DNA of 64,000 nt, taken from contig MU266347.1 in assembly GCA_021014945.1 (NCBI GenBank), positions 124,001 to 188,000 on the forward strand. The letters are read 5' to 3'. The stretch's first letter is position 1. Every line of letters starts with the position of its first letter. The position numbers and the translations under genes were made by a program. This stretch comes from Leucogyrophana mollusca (lineage: Eukaryota > Basidiomycota > Agaricomycetes > Boletales). Below are positions 48,908 through 62,423 of this stretch, piece after piece. The notes under the pieces are model-generated. The model was not told where the DNA came from. It did not search any database and saw only the letters and a program-made list of their open reading frames with translations.

Positions 48908-49736
48908 ATTCCTTCTTTCTTGCTCTCTGTGATCACCCTCCCTTCCACTCCCCAGTATTACTCACCGTCCACTCCTTGCCACTGGCCACCCTATACAATT
49001 GTAATCTAAGTTCACGCCACTTCCGCCCATCCACTGTATCCTTGGACGTTCCGTTTGTATACATTCGCCTACGTAAATTAACCCAACGGGGTGCATTTTC
49101 TTCGCCGTTGGTCATCGCAGTGATCCAGCCAAGTCCCGAGGCGGACCTGGCGGGCGAAGTTGAGCCGCCTCCACCCGGGGCCGATTTCCCACGAGTAGTG
49201 AGGGCCTCGAATAATAATATCTTTGCCACATCACAACAGCTGTCAAGACGAGATGTCAAGTTGACAGGCACCAGGCCAGTTGGACAACAACTCCGGCGCC
49301 ATCGCTGCAAACAATCTAAACCCGGGGTTCAAGAGATGCCCGAACGCTCGTCGACTGGACTGAGCTCGGCCAGCAAGAAAAAACCAAGAGAAAATGCGCT
49401 GATTGGTGGGGCGCGCTAGAACGCGGAATCCGTAATGTCCTCTTCGCTTCCGCCGCAGAAATGTATTGTGGACTGCCGGAAGGGGACTCGAGACGGATAA
49501 TACGGGTAGGTTTCCCAATATTCGAATATTGGATAAACATTGAAACCCCGACCAGAAGGAGGGTCAGGTTCACCGTCCGCCACCTAAAGGAACGCTCATC
49601 CTCTTCTCCTCCTTCCATCCTCGCCCGTAACAAAGGCGATCTTCCCTTTCCCCAAATCCTCGTCGCCTGGCGTCGACACCACACCGCTCATTTTGTTCTT
49701 TATCGTACGTCCGTCACGACGTGGTAGACCGTCAGC
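48908..49736. other. Intergenic, promoter of the GT2 synthase
   Basis: 0.83 kb with short opposing frames and no recognisable product. An AT-rich palindrome (CCAATATTCGAATATTGG) lies at 49517-49534, about 200 bp upstream of the next start codon. Confidence 0.5.
49517..49534. promoter_or_regulatory. 18-bp perfect palindrome
   Basis: CCAATATTCGAATATTGG is a perfect inverted repeat and contains CCAAT on both strands, 200 bp upstream of the GT2 synthase start. It may bind a dimeric regulator or the CCAAT-binding complex; function is inferred only from position. Confidence 0.4.
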
Positions 49737-51374
49737 ATGCTCTACCTCACGTCCGATAACTTCCCAATCTGTGAGTCCATGCGACGTGCTTGTTGCTCGT
49801 GGCCTGGCTGATTTTGTTCTTTGTCAAGTCGTACCATTTGGAGTTATCGGGTTCGTTGTCTACACTGCTGGCTAGCGGCAATTTTCTGACCGTTGCGTTT
49901 CTTTCAACAGCTTTTACCGCTACCTGTGGTATCTAATACGTATAACCGCCTCCTTCACTTACCGTCCCGTTCCCCTACCTGAAAACCCCACCTACATTGC
50001 CTCCGAAGATGTCACCATCATTGTACCCACAATTGATGCCGGAGAGGAGTTCAAGGAAGCCGCATACTCTTGGCTCGTCGGCAAGCCCAAGGAAATCATC
50101 ATTATCACCGAGGAGAAAATGCTTGGACCCTTACAAGAGCTTGCAAACGCCGTAGACCCCGAGCGTATACGTGTACTCACCGTTCCCTATGCAAACAAGC
50201 GCTTGCAGATGGCACATGGTATCAAGAATACCACCACGGATATCATTGTATTCGCCGATGACGACGCTATCTGGCCGCCCACCCTTCTTCCGTATGTCCT
50301 CGCCTGCTTCGAGGATCAGAAAGTGGGTGGTGTTGGCACCTCACAGCGCGTTCAGCCTTGCGGGAAGCGGATGACTGTCTGGGAGGTCCTAGCTGCCTTC
50401 CGTTTGACGATTCGTAACATCGAAATTTCGTCATCGACTCACATCGACGGCGGCATTCCATGTTTATCTGGACGTACAGCCGCCTATCGTACTGTCATCC
50501 TTAAAGACCCCGAGTTCTTGCATGGGTTCACGCACGACTATTGGCTCGGGAAGTACCAGCTCAACTCAGGTGACGACAAGTTCCTTACTCGCTGGATGGT
50601 CAGCCATGGCTGGAGCACATATGTACAATGCTGCAAAGAGGCAGAGTTGCTCAGTACGATGAAACCGAACTGGCGATTCTTGAAGCAAGTGTTGCGATGG
50701 ACGAGGAATACGTGGCGGTCGGATCTCCGCTCACTATTTATGGAGAGGTACATCTGGACGTCACATCCCTATGTGGCATACACTATGGTTTGTTTGTCTG
50801 ATTGTAACTGAAATACGAAATTACTCACCGTTCTTTAGGTGGACAAGCTGTTCAATCCTTTTACGCTCCTCGTAGGACCATGTCTTGTGGCTTATTTGAT
50901 TTGGAAGAGTACGTTCCCTGTGGAGGATGGCGGGTACCACTTGCCCTGGTGGTAGGTCGTTTGAGACCTTCTCCAGTTTAATTCCGCTGACAGTATATAT
51001 CTAGGAATATCCTGTGCAGCTACTTGGTGTGGCTGATGGCAACGCGTACGGCCAAGCTGCTCCCTCATTTGTGGCACCAGCCTGAACACATCGTGTATGT
51101 CCCCGCGTTCATCGCCTTTGGCTACTACTTCGCAATCATGAAAGTATACGCGCTATTGACGTTGCACGAGACCGGGTGGGGCACCCGTGCGGGTATCGGC
51201 GACCCCACTGCTGCCACCGCAGCCGCGAGCGCCAACGTCGACGAGAAGGCATACCATGACACATCCAATGCGCCATCGTACAGTTCGCAACCGCAGGGTC
51301 AGCCATACCAGCAATATCGCCAGCCACCTGTCGAAATGCAATCCGGGTACGGTGGCCCGGGCTATGCGCCTTGA
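49737..51374 (+). CDS. CPS1: Cps1-like GT2 polysaccharide synthase
   Basis: A processive membrane glycosyltransferase related to Cryptococcus Cps1 and the fungal GT2 proteins needed for hyphal surface glycan. Five exons (49737-49770, 49830-49851, 49911-50787, 50839-50951, 51005-51374) sum to 1416 nt, giving 471 residues. N-terminal membrane segments read MLYLTSDNFPIFVPFGVIG and FYRYLWYLIRI. The catalytic region has EDVTIIVPTIDAGEEF (nucleotide-sugar binding), VFADDDAIWPP (DDD), PCLSGRTAAYR, SGDDKFLTRW (base Asp) and KQVLRWTRNTW (the R/QxxRW-type acceptor motif, here with LRWTR). Three further membrane helices and a Gln/Pro-rich tail follow. The 22-nt second exon is easily missed. The product may be a hyaluronan-like or other beta-linked glycan; the sugar cannot be read from sequence. 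Confidence 0.92.
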
Positions 51375-52879
51375 TCGTGCACCGAGATGGCCGGTCGATG
51401 CAACATGTATCGGATCGGACTGATTGCGACGACATTCATGACAATATCAGCATTTATTCTACCCCCCTGCACCTTCCACCCCTCCAAGACAACACTACTA
51501 CGACCAATACAGTATACCTGCTGCTTTCTTGTTTGCATGGATCGTCCAACTGCGGATATTTCCCTTGCATCCGTGCCCACTAGACACCTGCCGCGCTCTA
51601 AACCGATTTCCTCCATCTCTCCCTGTCGTATCTTCTGCTGCCTTTTCTTCTCTCGGGACATCTTTTATTCCTTCCTCCCTTCCTCCACGTTACCTTATCT
51701 TACACGGACTTAGTCTACACGCTCTGTACCTGGGCCTCCTGCATATACGAAGGCAACATCGCCTACTTGCTTTCGAAACTTCTTGTGACGAGGTTGGAGC
51801 ACGTTTCACTCGTCAACGTTCGTGCATACGGTCGCTGGCCACGGTTGTGATGCGCACCCAAACTCGGCACCCCTCGTGCACGTTGCACTCCTTGCCGTTT
51901 CGATTGATCGGAGGCATGTCGTTTGACTACTCCAAAAATACTCTGATGTATAACGTATAACGTAGGAGGGTAATGAAAAACAGTCAAGTCGGAAGCCTTG
52001 TGACTGATCGGTATCGGCTTGGACCGAGTACTGGAGGAACATGGTTTACTGATCGTCGTACTTACATATTCACGGTGACGTCCAAGGAAGCTTCGGCTAT
52101 CGCGCGGACGGAGCATGGCGATGAGAACGTACGAGACGGAGACAGATCGGAGCGAAGATGCATACTTAGTACAACACTGATCTCCACAACGTCGATCACA
52201 ATCTGACGAAGCACGCGAATTGGTCTGCTTCTTCACCAACGTATTGCGTCACAGACTCACGGTACGTGCATATGGTAAGTAGGCCCCATGCCTCATGATC
52301 TGTGCGGCCGACCAGGTCGTCCAGCGCAGCGGTATAGGAGGAGTTTAGTCCAGTTGCAGTTGAGGCTATGTGCAGTTATCCAGGTATCTAGCCGGCCGGT
52401 GAATGTCGCTCAAAGTATATACGGGTCTCCAGGTAGCATCGGGGGCCTACCCGGGGAGGTCGGTGAGAGGGGATCAGCCGCTTTCACGGATGCGAAATGT
52501 GTCGCCATAGTTTCGCAGGCGTCTGGTTGATGGTATTGATTGCTGGTCGGTTTAGACTTTTGGCTAAATGTTCCGCCGCAGTCAAGTGAGTAGATGTTTC
52601 GAAGTCACTATCAAAGTCTACAAGAACGCGACGTTCGAGCTCGTCCAACAAACTCGACGTGCTATCGCGCAGTGCGTGGCGAATCATACGGTTGGGACGC
52701 ACTAACTTCAAATATGCATCATTTAGCGGGCAATTAGCAGCTCTCCACGGTGCGCGTCGTTGGTAGGTCAAAACCTATGTCCCCCTGGTGGGACTGCGGG
52801 GGAAGCCCGGACGCGGTGTAGACCATGGAGGCGTCAGATAATACGTGCGAGGGCGCAACGCCATTTAAGGGTCGCCTCG
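51375..52879. other. No supported gene
   Basis: 1.5 kb. A minus-strand frame at 52484-52771 (LKLVRPNRMIRHALRDSTSS, LLDELERRVLVDFDSD) looks somewhat protein-like and could be a downstream exon of the hypothetical gene on the right, but no splice chain could be established. Confidence 0.35.
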
Positions 52880-53464
52880 TCACTCGCTTTGAACCTCTTT
52901 GAACTGGTGTTTTCGTTGAATGTGTCGGGCGTGGTCGAGCTTTAGCCGCGGGCGCCAAGGTAAGACTCGGACGAGCTTGGCTGCGCTGATTGAGGGATAC
53001 TTACTTACCCATTGATAAAATTCGGATACCGAGGACGGCAACGACATCAACCCCACTGGCAGGTGTTGTAGTAGAAAGACAAAGGGATCGCCACAAGAGA
53101 CATAAACAAAGTAGATCTTGGGGCGAAGTGAGCGCTGAAAACCTTTGGGCGCTGGCAGATTTGCATACAAGCTCACCGGCACCAATATCATTGCCCCTGT
53201 CTCAGCGAGAGACTCGGATAATGCGGACCATAGGCGGTAAAACCATGACGACGTGCTGCAACGCCACAGCTTAGGGACAACACGTCGACGTGAAATGATT
53301 GCCTGTTCCGAGTTCTCAACGTCAGTTTGGATGGCAAAGGCACAAATAACAAAGTTTTTGCCAACGACAGCGGGGGCGTTGACGTGATCACCGAGGCTGG
53401 ATTTCTTGTTGTCAGCGCTGAAAAATGAACTTACTACTTGGTTTGGACGTGCCATGCACACCAT
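52880..53464 (-). CDS. Doubtful hypothetical protein
   Basis: A continuous 194-codon frame with a true ATG at 53464 in a region otherwise lacking genes. It reads MVCMARPNQVVSSFF, then GKNFVICAFAIQTDVENSEQ and GAMILVPVSLYANLPAPKGF. There is no signal peptide or known domain, and some segments look like translated introns. It may be one exon of a spliced gene, a degenerate gene, or chance. Confidence 0.25.
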   Translation of the reverse strand: MVCMARPNQVVSSFFSADNKKSSLGDHVNAPAVVGKNFVICAFAIQTDVENSEQAIISRRRVVPKLWRCSTSSWFYRLWSALSESLAETGAMILVPVSLYANLPAPKGFQRSLRPKIYFVYVSCGDPFVFLLQHLPVGLMSLPSSVSEFYQWVSKYPSISAAKLVRVLPWRPRLKLDHARHIQRKHQFKEVQSE

Positions 53465-53833
53465 GCATGTCTTGGGTCAGGGACACTGGACGCCGCGCGA
53501 TGAAGAGCATGATGCACCTGACCTAGGCAGTGTCGGTAGAACCTGGTCAGTGCAACGCCTCGTTAAGCTGGAATGAGCCCAAGAGAGAACAATGGGCCCT
53601 GGGTATAATTCCATTCTGCCCAGCTCCAATAAAAGCACAGGAAAAGTTTGGACTCGTTGGAGCCTGTACGGTGCTAGAGTGCTGACTAAGAAGGTGATGA
53701 GCATGGATTGATGCGGCTTTGGTGATGAAGCTTCTGAGTGCAGGTGTACATACGTGGGATCGTTCTTTGTTGGGAATGAACTCAGATGGGCCTTACGCTC
53801 TATCCTCCATTACCGCCCATCTCTTAATTGACC

Positions 53834-56105
53834 ATGGTGCAACGAATCAGTCATGCCCATTCCGCCTCAGAGCCCATCATGATGCAGACTTTTGACAACA
53901 CAGAGAAGAACTATCAGTTTTACGATGAAGAGGCTGTTCGCATCAGCAATAAAATTGACGAGGACCTAAAGGTAGGTCCCCTTCAACTTGAACTCCGTCG
54001 TCAATTTTGTGCTAACAGATTGTGCAGAAGGAGCAGTCGAGGCGAAAGGATGCGCAGAGAAGACAAGTAAAGGGTGCACTCTACTCTGGTCTATCAAATA
54101 CTCCGCGACTCACCTTAGAATCTCGCGCAGTAATGCTGCTCGGACAGGCAGAATCTGGAAAGTCCACTCTCCAGAAGCAATTTCAACTCTACTACGCATC
54201 TCAAGCACTCGATCATGAACGACCACTCTGGCGGCCAGTCGTGTACTTCAATATTATCAAGGCCGTCCGGATGATTTTGGACGAATTGGATTTCGAACTT
54301 TCAAACATAGCCCTCGACGAGTCATTAGAAGGCGAAGCTTTGGTTCACGCCCTTGGACCTCTCGGGGACGTGAGCTTCGATTTGGCCCGCCTAAGGAGTA
54401 AATTACTTCCCTTGGTTGCAATGGAGGACTCACTGGCCTCGGAACTGAATAATGGAGTTTCAATCACCGGAAACCGTTCGGGTGTCTACGTTCGTGCCGG
54501 GTGGCAGGCCCTTGTGACCCCTCTGTCGCCTAACCGCAGTCGTGCACTGCCAGGTTCTGGAGGCCCTCCACCCGCCGTGACACATGTGACAAATCTTGCC
54601 TCGAGGACGCTCTTGGCTGCCCAGAGCGAGATAGGCGAGCTCTGGAAGCATCCTGCTGTCCGGATACTCATCGACAACCGGAGAGTGAGGCTTGACGAAT
54701 CGGCACCCTTGTGAGGCTTACATGGTTTATCGACGCACTGTTCTTCAACTGACGTGCATAAATTGCAGCTTTCTTGAAAATGTGAAGCGTATATCTGAGC
54801 CGGATTATTTGCCCTCGACAGGTACTTGCGGGCTTGGCTGTTTCGAGGCGTTTGCTTATCGGCTGTTCGTCATCAGATGATATCTTGAATGTACGCCTGC
54901 AAACTTTGGGCGTGGCTGAACACTCGTTCGATATCGATCTCGCCGGCACGCGCTATAACTGGCTCATGTACGATGTTGGTGGTGCGGTGGGTCTAATTTT
55001 ACATCATTTCCTCTCCAAGGCGTCTCACGTCTGCTTCAGCGAGGCCAGGCAAGTCTATAGAAGCGTTTTTGCAGATCGTCGAGCTAACAATATGCTGTGG
55101 CGTCTTTGTCATCTTGATCAGCGGCATGCCTGGGTTCCCTATTTCGACGATGGTGAGTGCTTCATCCATCTCCCGATTCTTGGTAGTCGCCACTCCATGG
55201 CCTCAGCTGTGCAAATTTGAGCGGTTCTTTAGTGGCGACAGGCTTTTGATGCTGGTCACTTGAAGCTCCAGGGTTCCCTGATTCCGATCTTCCTTTAACA
55301 CAGCCACGGCAATCATTTTCCTGGCGCCTATCAGTGCTTTCGACCAGGTAAGGTTGTCCATCTGCCAGTGTGGCGAGCTCCACCGGCACTTGCCATTCCC
55401 TGTGCACCCCAGACTCACCTCTTGGTCTCTTCTTTACCCAGTACCTGGAAGAAGACCCGAGGACGAATCGGGTGGATGACTCTTTGCAGCTGTTTACTGC
55501 CATATGCTCAAATAAGCTGCTGAAAAACTCGCATCTGGTGCTGCTCCTAAACAAGGTCGGCTCCATCTTTTACCTCCCTGGAGCATATGCTGACTGGATT
55601 ACCTCACGGAAGACCGACCTCCTCAAAAAGAAGCTTGCGGCTGGCACCAAAGTCCGGAAGTTGTAAGCCCTCTTTGTCGATACCGGACTTGATGCTTTTA
55701 CCGCCGACTGACGCCTGAGGATAGTATCACATCCTATGGCGACCGCCCGAACACCTATGCAGACGTCTCGGAGTACTTCCGCGCCCACTTCATACAGGTT
55801 CATAGGCGACATGATATCTCCCGCCGCGCACTGTATGCGGTAGGTCACTCTTCTCATCGTCGTAGATTCAGCTGATGTGTTGGTTGTGCTTAGCACTTCA
55901 CATCTATGCTTGTGAGTCGCCTGTGTGGTGGTCTTGGGCTCAATGCTAACTTTTGGTAGGATATCCGCGCTACCCAAAGCATTATCATCAATGGTATGAC
56001 CCTATCCTTCCCTCCGCGTGGGCCGACATTCTAACTAGCCATCTAATCGTGTTAGTGGGCGAGGCTATAATCCGATCGCATATAGCGAAGACCGGCCTCG
56101 CCTAA
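53834..56105 (+). CDS. Divergent heterotrimeric G-protein alpha subunit
   Basis: A Ras-like/helical-domain GTP-binding protein of the G-alpha family. Thirteen exons (53834-53971, 54028-54710, 54769-54821, 54877-54986, 55040-55048, 55122-55152, 55304-55347, 55442-55555, 55613-55662, 55725-55839, 55894-55911, 55960-55993, 56056-56105) sum to 1449 nt, giving 482 residues against about 350 in canonical subunits. G1 is GQAESGKST instead of GAGESGKST. The helical domain carries a long insertion. The arginine-finger segment DDILNVRLQT keeps the second Arg. G3 reads DVGGARGQRHAW, so the catalytic Gln of DVGGQ is Ala. G4 is NKTD. The usual TCAT of G5 is TSML. There is no N-terminal MG for myristoylation. 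The insertion and these changes suggest altered nucleotide handling; such divergent subunits appear to be expanded in Agaricomycetes. Confidence 0.93.
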
Positions 56106-57419
56106 AGCATATTCCATTTGACGACGTGTTCCCTTTTGGAGCTTCCTTCACTCATGAGACAAAACGTTACCCCTCTTCACCACATCGCTCTCAAGTTCTT
56201 CACTATTGATTGTCACTTACTTACTACTACACTACCCTCAATATCGTCTAAACGCATTAACTTGAACGTCTTTGCCCCCTAGAGCGCTTTTGAAACTGTT
56301 TTTTGATGTTCGTTGGGCTGCGCGATGAGAACTCGCGTGTAATGCAATTCGCACCGATAAACCTCTGAAGGTTATTTGTCCTTGTTATCTTAAGAGGGTT
56401 GCCATCAGACATCTTTAGCTATCTTCAGTAAACTACTACTCCCGTCAGGTCTCTACGTTGGAATGAATGGGGATCGGATGCTACAGGGCGCAATGCTGGC
56501 GAGCGAACTGTATTATCCGCTCTTGCTTACTCTCCCCCCTCGATTACGCTAAGTGTGGAGATCGTGATCCGCTCATAGGTTTTGACGTTCAACAGATGTG
56601 CCGTCCGACTTCAGCTCGACAGATCAATTTGGTTGGGGCGGAGCAACGGTGCACAGGCCAAGTGTTTGTCCCATCGACCTACGTCAATGACTAGACAGTT
56701 GGCCAGAACAGATGTTCTGCTATTGGAAGGACATCGTGGCTTTATGTCTGAATGCTCGACGAAACGGCTATGCGGATTAGATGTCGGGTTTCGGACATCA
56801 TATGTGATAGACTACTATCTGCAGACTGATTCAGAGCCTAGGTACGCCCGACTACGCGTCTCGACATCACTGAGAATTATTTGTCTGGCAGCATAACGGC
56901 CCATGATGACTTGACGGAGTCAGGAGGTCGAACTTGTCGGTTAAATTGTTCCCTCTATGAAAATCGGGCCATCACTCGATTTTCATTCATTGCTTTAATT
57001 TCCAGGCCATCCCCCCGACATGCGTCAGTCGTCGCGGGACGGCGGCGCTTCACTGATCCTGCAGGTTCCTGTTAGCCAAGTATTGCCACACGTCGTGATA
57101 CCCCCATGTGAATTTGGCGTTGTACGAGGGCCCTCCTTCCCGGATGTCTCCTGGACCGGGCGCCAACTTTGTAGGGGGCCATCCTTTCTCAGCTGATTCT
57201 AACACGATTTCAGCATACGCCAAGGAGAATAAGATAAATTCGATGTATACTGGCATGACATCCCGTTGGAAAATAGGTACGCAGCTGTCTAATCGTACAC
57301 AGACTCGATTGAGGCGGCATGACCCACGAGAGTGTGGACTTTCCGTGGTTTACAAGATAACGTCCTTAGTTACAAGAATTACAAGGTACATATCAAGCTG
57401 CTGAGAGTTCGCAAATGGG
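56106..57419. other. Convergent intergenic region, no gene seen
   Basis: 1.3 kb between the 3' ends of the G-alpha gene and the reductase gene. Only short frames are present. Confidence 0.5.
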
Positions 57420-58933
<1,514 letters not shown>

Positions 58934-58985
58934 TGTAGTATACACTGGGAGTTGAGATGGGGGAAATGGCAAGCAAGACCACCTG

Positions 58986-58993
58986 CTCTTATA
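58986..58993 (-). promoter_or_regulatory. TATA box of the aldo-keto reductase gene
   Basis: TATAAGAG on the minus strand, 53 bp before the ATG at 58933. The position fits a core promoter with a short leader. Confidence 0.5.
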
Positions 58994-60149
58994 CCTTGGC
59001 ATTTGGATGAATTATAAATCACCATTGGTCCGGAGATTGAGAACGAGGGTAGCATGGGCAATCCACCTTCTGTTACGAGCAGACCACAAGCTTGGGTGGT
59101 TCCTTGTGGGGGATGGCGTCATTTGGGGGCGCTTCAGATTGCACGTACATGGTGATTTGATGTCCCAAACGAGTTGGTCTGCTTTGTATTGGTGCGTTGA
59201 GGCGGATATATAAGCCAATGACGAAACACCACCAAAGTGAAGCGAACAACTAGAATGGTGCACATTACTGTATACATGACCGGCGACGTACCATTTTGAC
59301 GTACCGAGTACGAAAAACGGGCCCCAGTTGGCTTCTGATCGAAGGCGAGCATTATATAGCCTGGAAGGTTCTTGATTCTACGTTTACCAAACATGAGAAA
59401 AACTGGTTCGGTGCTCCTGCCCTATCACAAAGCCAGATGGTTGGAAGAGGCTTGTGCTTCTCGCCGCACGCACCTCCCAATCCATCCGAGCAGCATAGTA
59501 CGCGTTTGTAGAGACATGCTATGCACGCAGCTCGATTGTCCACCAAGAAAACCGATAAAGTTTCGTGGTTGACTTCAATCTTGGTTAGTTGGTTCCCATG
59601 GTTGACCTGGGGTCCCTTCAAGGTGCCAGTTCCAAAGGCAAGTTGCGCTCGGATGCCACCCCGAAGATCATGGGGGACGGAAGTAAGCCGTGATTTCCCA
59701 TTGTGGGCTAAGCGCTAGGAGGCAGCCAAATTGGGTTTTGGGAGACCTTGTTGGTCAATACCTCAGCTGTGGTGTGTCGTCACGCACAGCCAGCAAAATC
59801 GTTTGACCTCAACTTCCTTGGTGTGGCGTTCGTAACTGTAGCCCAGGATGGAAGTCATTGGGTGTGTTAGCGCTAGGGAGGATGGGGCCACAGTGACAGG
59901 TGTACTCGGGCTCGGTGACTCTAAGTGCCGATCTGGCTTGGCAGCAGTTTCTTGGACGAAGCCCAAACTTTCAACTGGAACTTAGTATGTGCATGTGCAT
60001 ACTGTAACAGCATGCCTCTGTTCCCTGAGTGCTGACCTAGACTCAGCCCAAAAAAATTTGGTATTACTCATGATGACAGACGTAGGTAGGTGGGGTATAC
60101 TATGCATAATTTGGTACTTGTACTACCACTGGCCCCCAAGTCTGGTATA
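58994..60149. other. Intergenic, no gene seen
   Basis: About 1.15 kb between the reductase promoter and the 3' end of the kinase gene. Short frames only. Confidence 0.5.
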
Positions 60150-62423
60150 TCAGACAGCTGGAGCGAATGGATACCCAACCGTGGGGCTCGTCAAACCAGC
60201 CAAAAACCGCACGTCCCATGCACCGTCTTCGCCAAACACTTCTTGCCTCCCACCGCTCCTGCCCTCAGCTTCCAGCCACCTCACCGCCTGCTCCGCAGTC
60301 GCTCGCGCCTCGGGGTTCCGGCTCCACAGGTTCACGACGAAGCCCCACATGTCGTCGTCGAGCCCGCGTGCGTCGTATTCCGGCCCTGTTGGGCGCGCGG
60401 GTGTCCGGCCGAGGAGTTTTTGTTGATAGACGTCGGCCATGCCGTAGAACGGGTAGTTTCCGGTGTAGATCTGCGTTTCATTTATTCATTTTATGTCAAT
60501 GCGGTGAGTCGGGGCGGGTGCGCACCTCGTAGCAGATACACCCGAACGAGTACATGTCGCACCGGCGCTGGTCGAGCGCTCTGATGGTATCGGGGTCTGC
60601 ACCGAGCAGCTCTGGCCCGCAGTAGTTTAGGGTTCCCTTGCTGCGTAGTTGTGTGGACGAGGGGAGGATGGCTTGCGAGATACTAGTCGTCGCAAGTCCG
60701 AAATCAGCCAGGCAAGCGCGCCCAGATGCGGTGATGAGGATGTTGGCCTGGTAAACCAGAACGTAAGTAAGTTTTATACAAAAATGGATACCACTCACAC
60801 CCTTGAGGTCGCCGTGGACTACGGTCGGCTGAGAGGTGTGCAAGTACTCGAGCCCCCTCGCTACGTCCAATATCTGGCGGGATGCGATAAGTGTGAATTG
60901 CTTAGGGTCGGTATCTCGGAAGAAGCCTACGCACAAGAAATGATCTGTCTGCTCCGGGATTCTTTCGAAGGTATATGGTGAGTGATGCGTTCTCCATCCA
61001 CGGCGAGATCATGCAGCTATCGCCATCTGCGCGGTAGACGCCGTAGAAAGGGAGACAGTTTGGATGGCGGAGATGCCGCCAGACGATGGCTTCGTGAGCG
61101 AATTCCTTTTAGTTCGTTCCAACATTTTGAGCACAGATACTGGTAGCGCTGCGGGACCAAGTAAATAAAAACTGTACCTTCAAGATTTCTGCGAGCTCTT
61201 TATCACCCGCCTTCAGCTTTTTGACTGCAACCAAGCGATCTTGTATCTTCGCTTTATACACTGCGCCAAACGACCCGCTATATAGGGGATCATCGCTCAG
61301 AATGGTTACATCGTGCAAAACCAGGCTCCCGGGGTATAAAGCAGACTTCCGGGAGAGGCGAATGAGCGCGTCTAAAAAACGCCGTCGGTACCATTCATCC
61401 AGCTCGGGGACATGCGCGTCTGTTAGCTATGTAGAGGGGTATCGTCAATTGATAAGTATGAGAGTCGAGGGCGGACGATTGAAATGGAAGCGGCGTACGG
61501 CTTGAAGGAGATCGACCATTGCTTGCGCGGGTTCGCCGCTTAAAGCGAACATATGTCGAGCGTTTTCGGCGTGGGTTGCCACTTCGGCCACGAGGGCCCC
61601 GACGTGTGCGATGTCTATCGCAGCCCCACCGGAATTTTCCATGAGGCTCAGGTTGCACACGTGTTGCTCAATGACGCTCTGGATGTGCAATTAGCAGGTG
61701 AGGATCTTCTCATCAGAAGGTAGTGCGTGCCAACCTGCTCGAGAAGTCCCAGCAGAGTAGTTTTGACCTCCTTGTGATTCAGGAGGCACCACAACCCTCC
61801 TTCCTCGTGCCATTCAGCCACACTGGTGGTCAGAGGGTCGAGAAGACTGGGGTAGGTGGTGATGAATATGCGATGATGTCATGGTACCTGCAGTAATTTC
61901 ACCTAGAGTCATCGGTGCAACACTTGAGATGCGTAAATGTGTACGCAACAAGGCTCTACTTAAAGGGTCAGACACGCATCAGCCACCCAATCGAGCGGCT
62001 TACAGGAAATATAGGCGTGCTCCTCAGGAGGGCGTCGCACCTACCGCGATCCGCGTCCGACAACCCTTGAAAGCCAAACACAAGCTGCTGTACCTTATAT
62101 TTCATTGCATCGCTCAGCGTCCCAGCCGCTGTACCCGGCGTGTCAGTGCGGCTATGACGGGCGTTAACGATGTCGTCGGTGCTGATTGGCAACGGAATCG
62201 TCGATAATGAGGGATTGTTCACGCGCCAGGTGTCGAAAGTACTGCTGGGGGGCGGAGGATGCGCAGCGCCGTGATGTGCGCGGGCGGGTTTGGGCTTTGT
62301 GGCTTTGCTGGCGACTGTACCCCATTTGACGAGAACGTTCGGTGAGCTGAGGTGCAGGTCGCGGTTGTGCAAGTTCAGATTATCCACCGGCTTCCTGCAG
62401 ACCGCACAATAAGACACGGACAT
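60150..62423 (-). CDS. TKL-type protein kinase with zinc-finger-like N-terminus
   Basis: A Ser/Thr kinase of the HGD class abundant in mushrooms. The start at 62423 reads MSVSYCAVCRKPVDNLNLHN and then RDLHL, a C-x2-C-x9-H-x4-H arrangement that could bind zinc. A helical region follows (EEGGLWCLLNHKEVKTTLLG, SVIEQHVCNLSLMENSGGAA). Kinase motifs run in order: glycine loop LYSGSFGAVYKA, VAVKKLK (catalytic Lys), FAHEAIVWRHLRHPN (alpha-C Glu), HGDLKGANIL (catalytic loop with HGD in place of HRD), LADFGLAT (DFG), GTLNYCGPELLG (activation segment end) and CDMYSFGCICYE. The stop is at 60150. All catalytic residues are present, so the enzyme should be active. The joining of the zinc-finger exon to the kinase exons (near 61750-62020) is the weakest link; they could be two genes. 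Confidence 0.82.
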
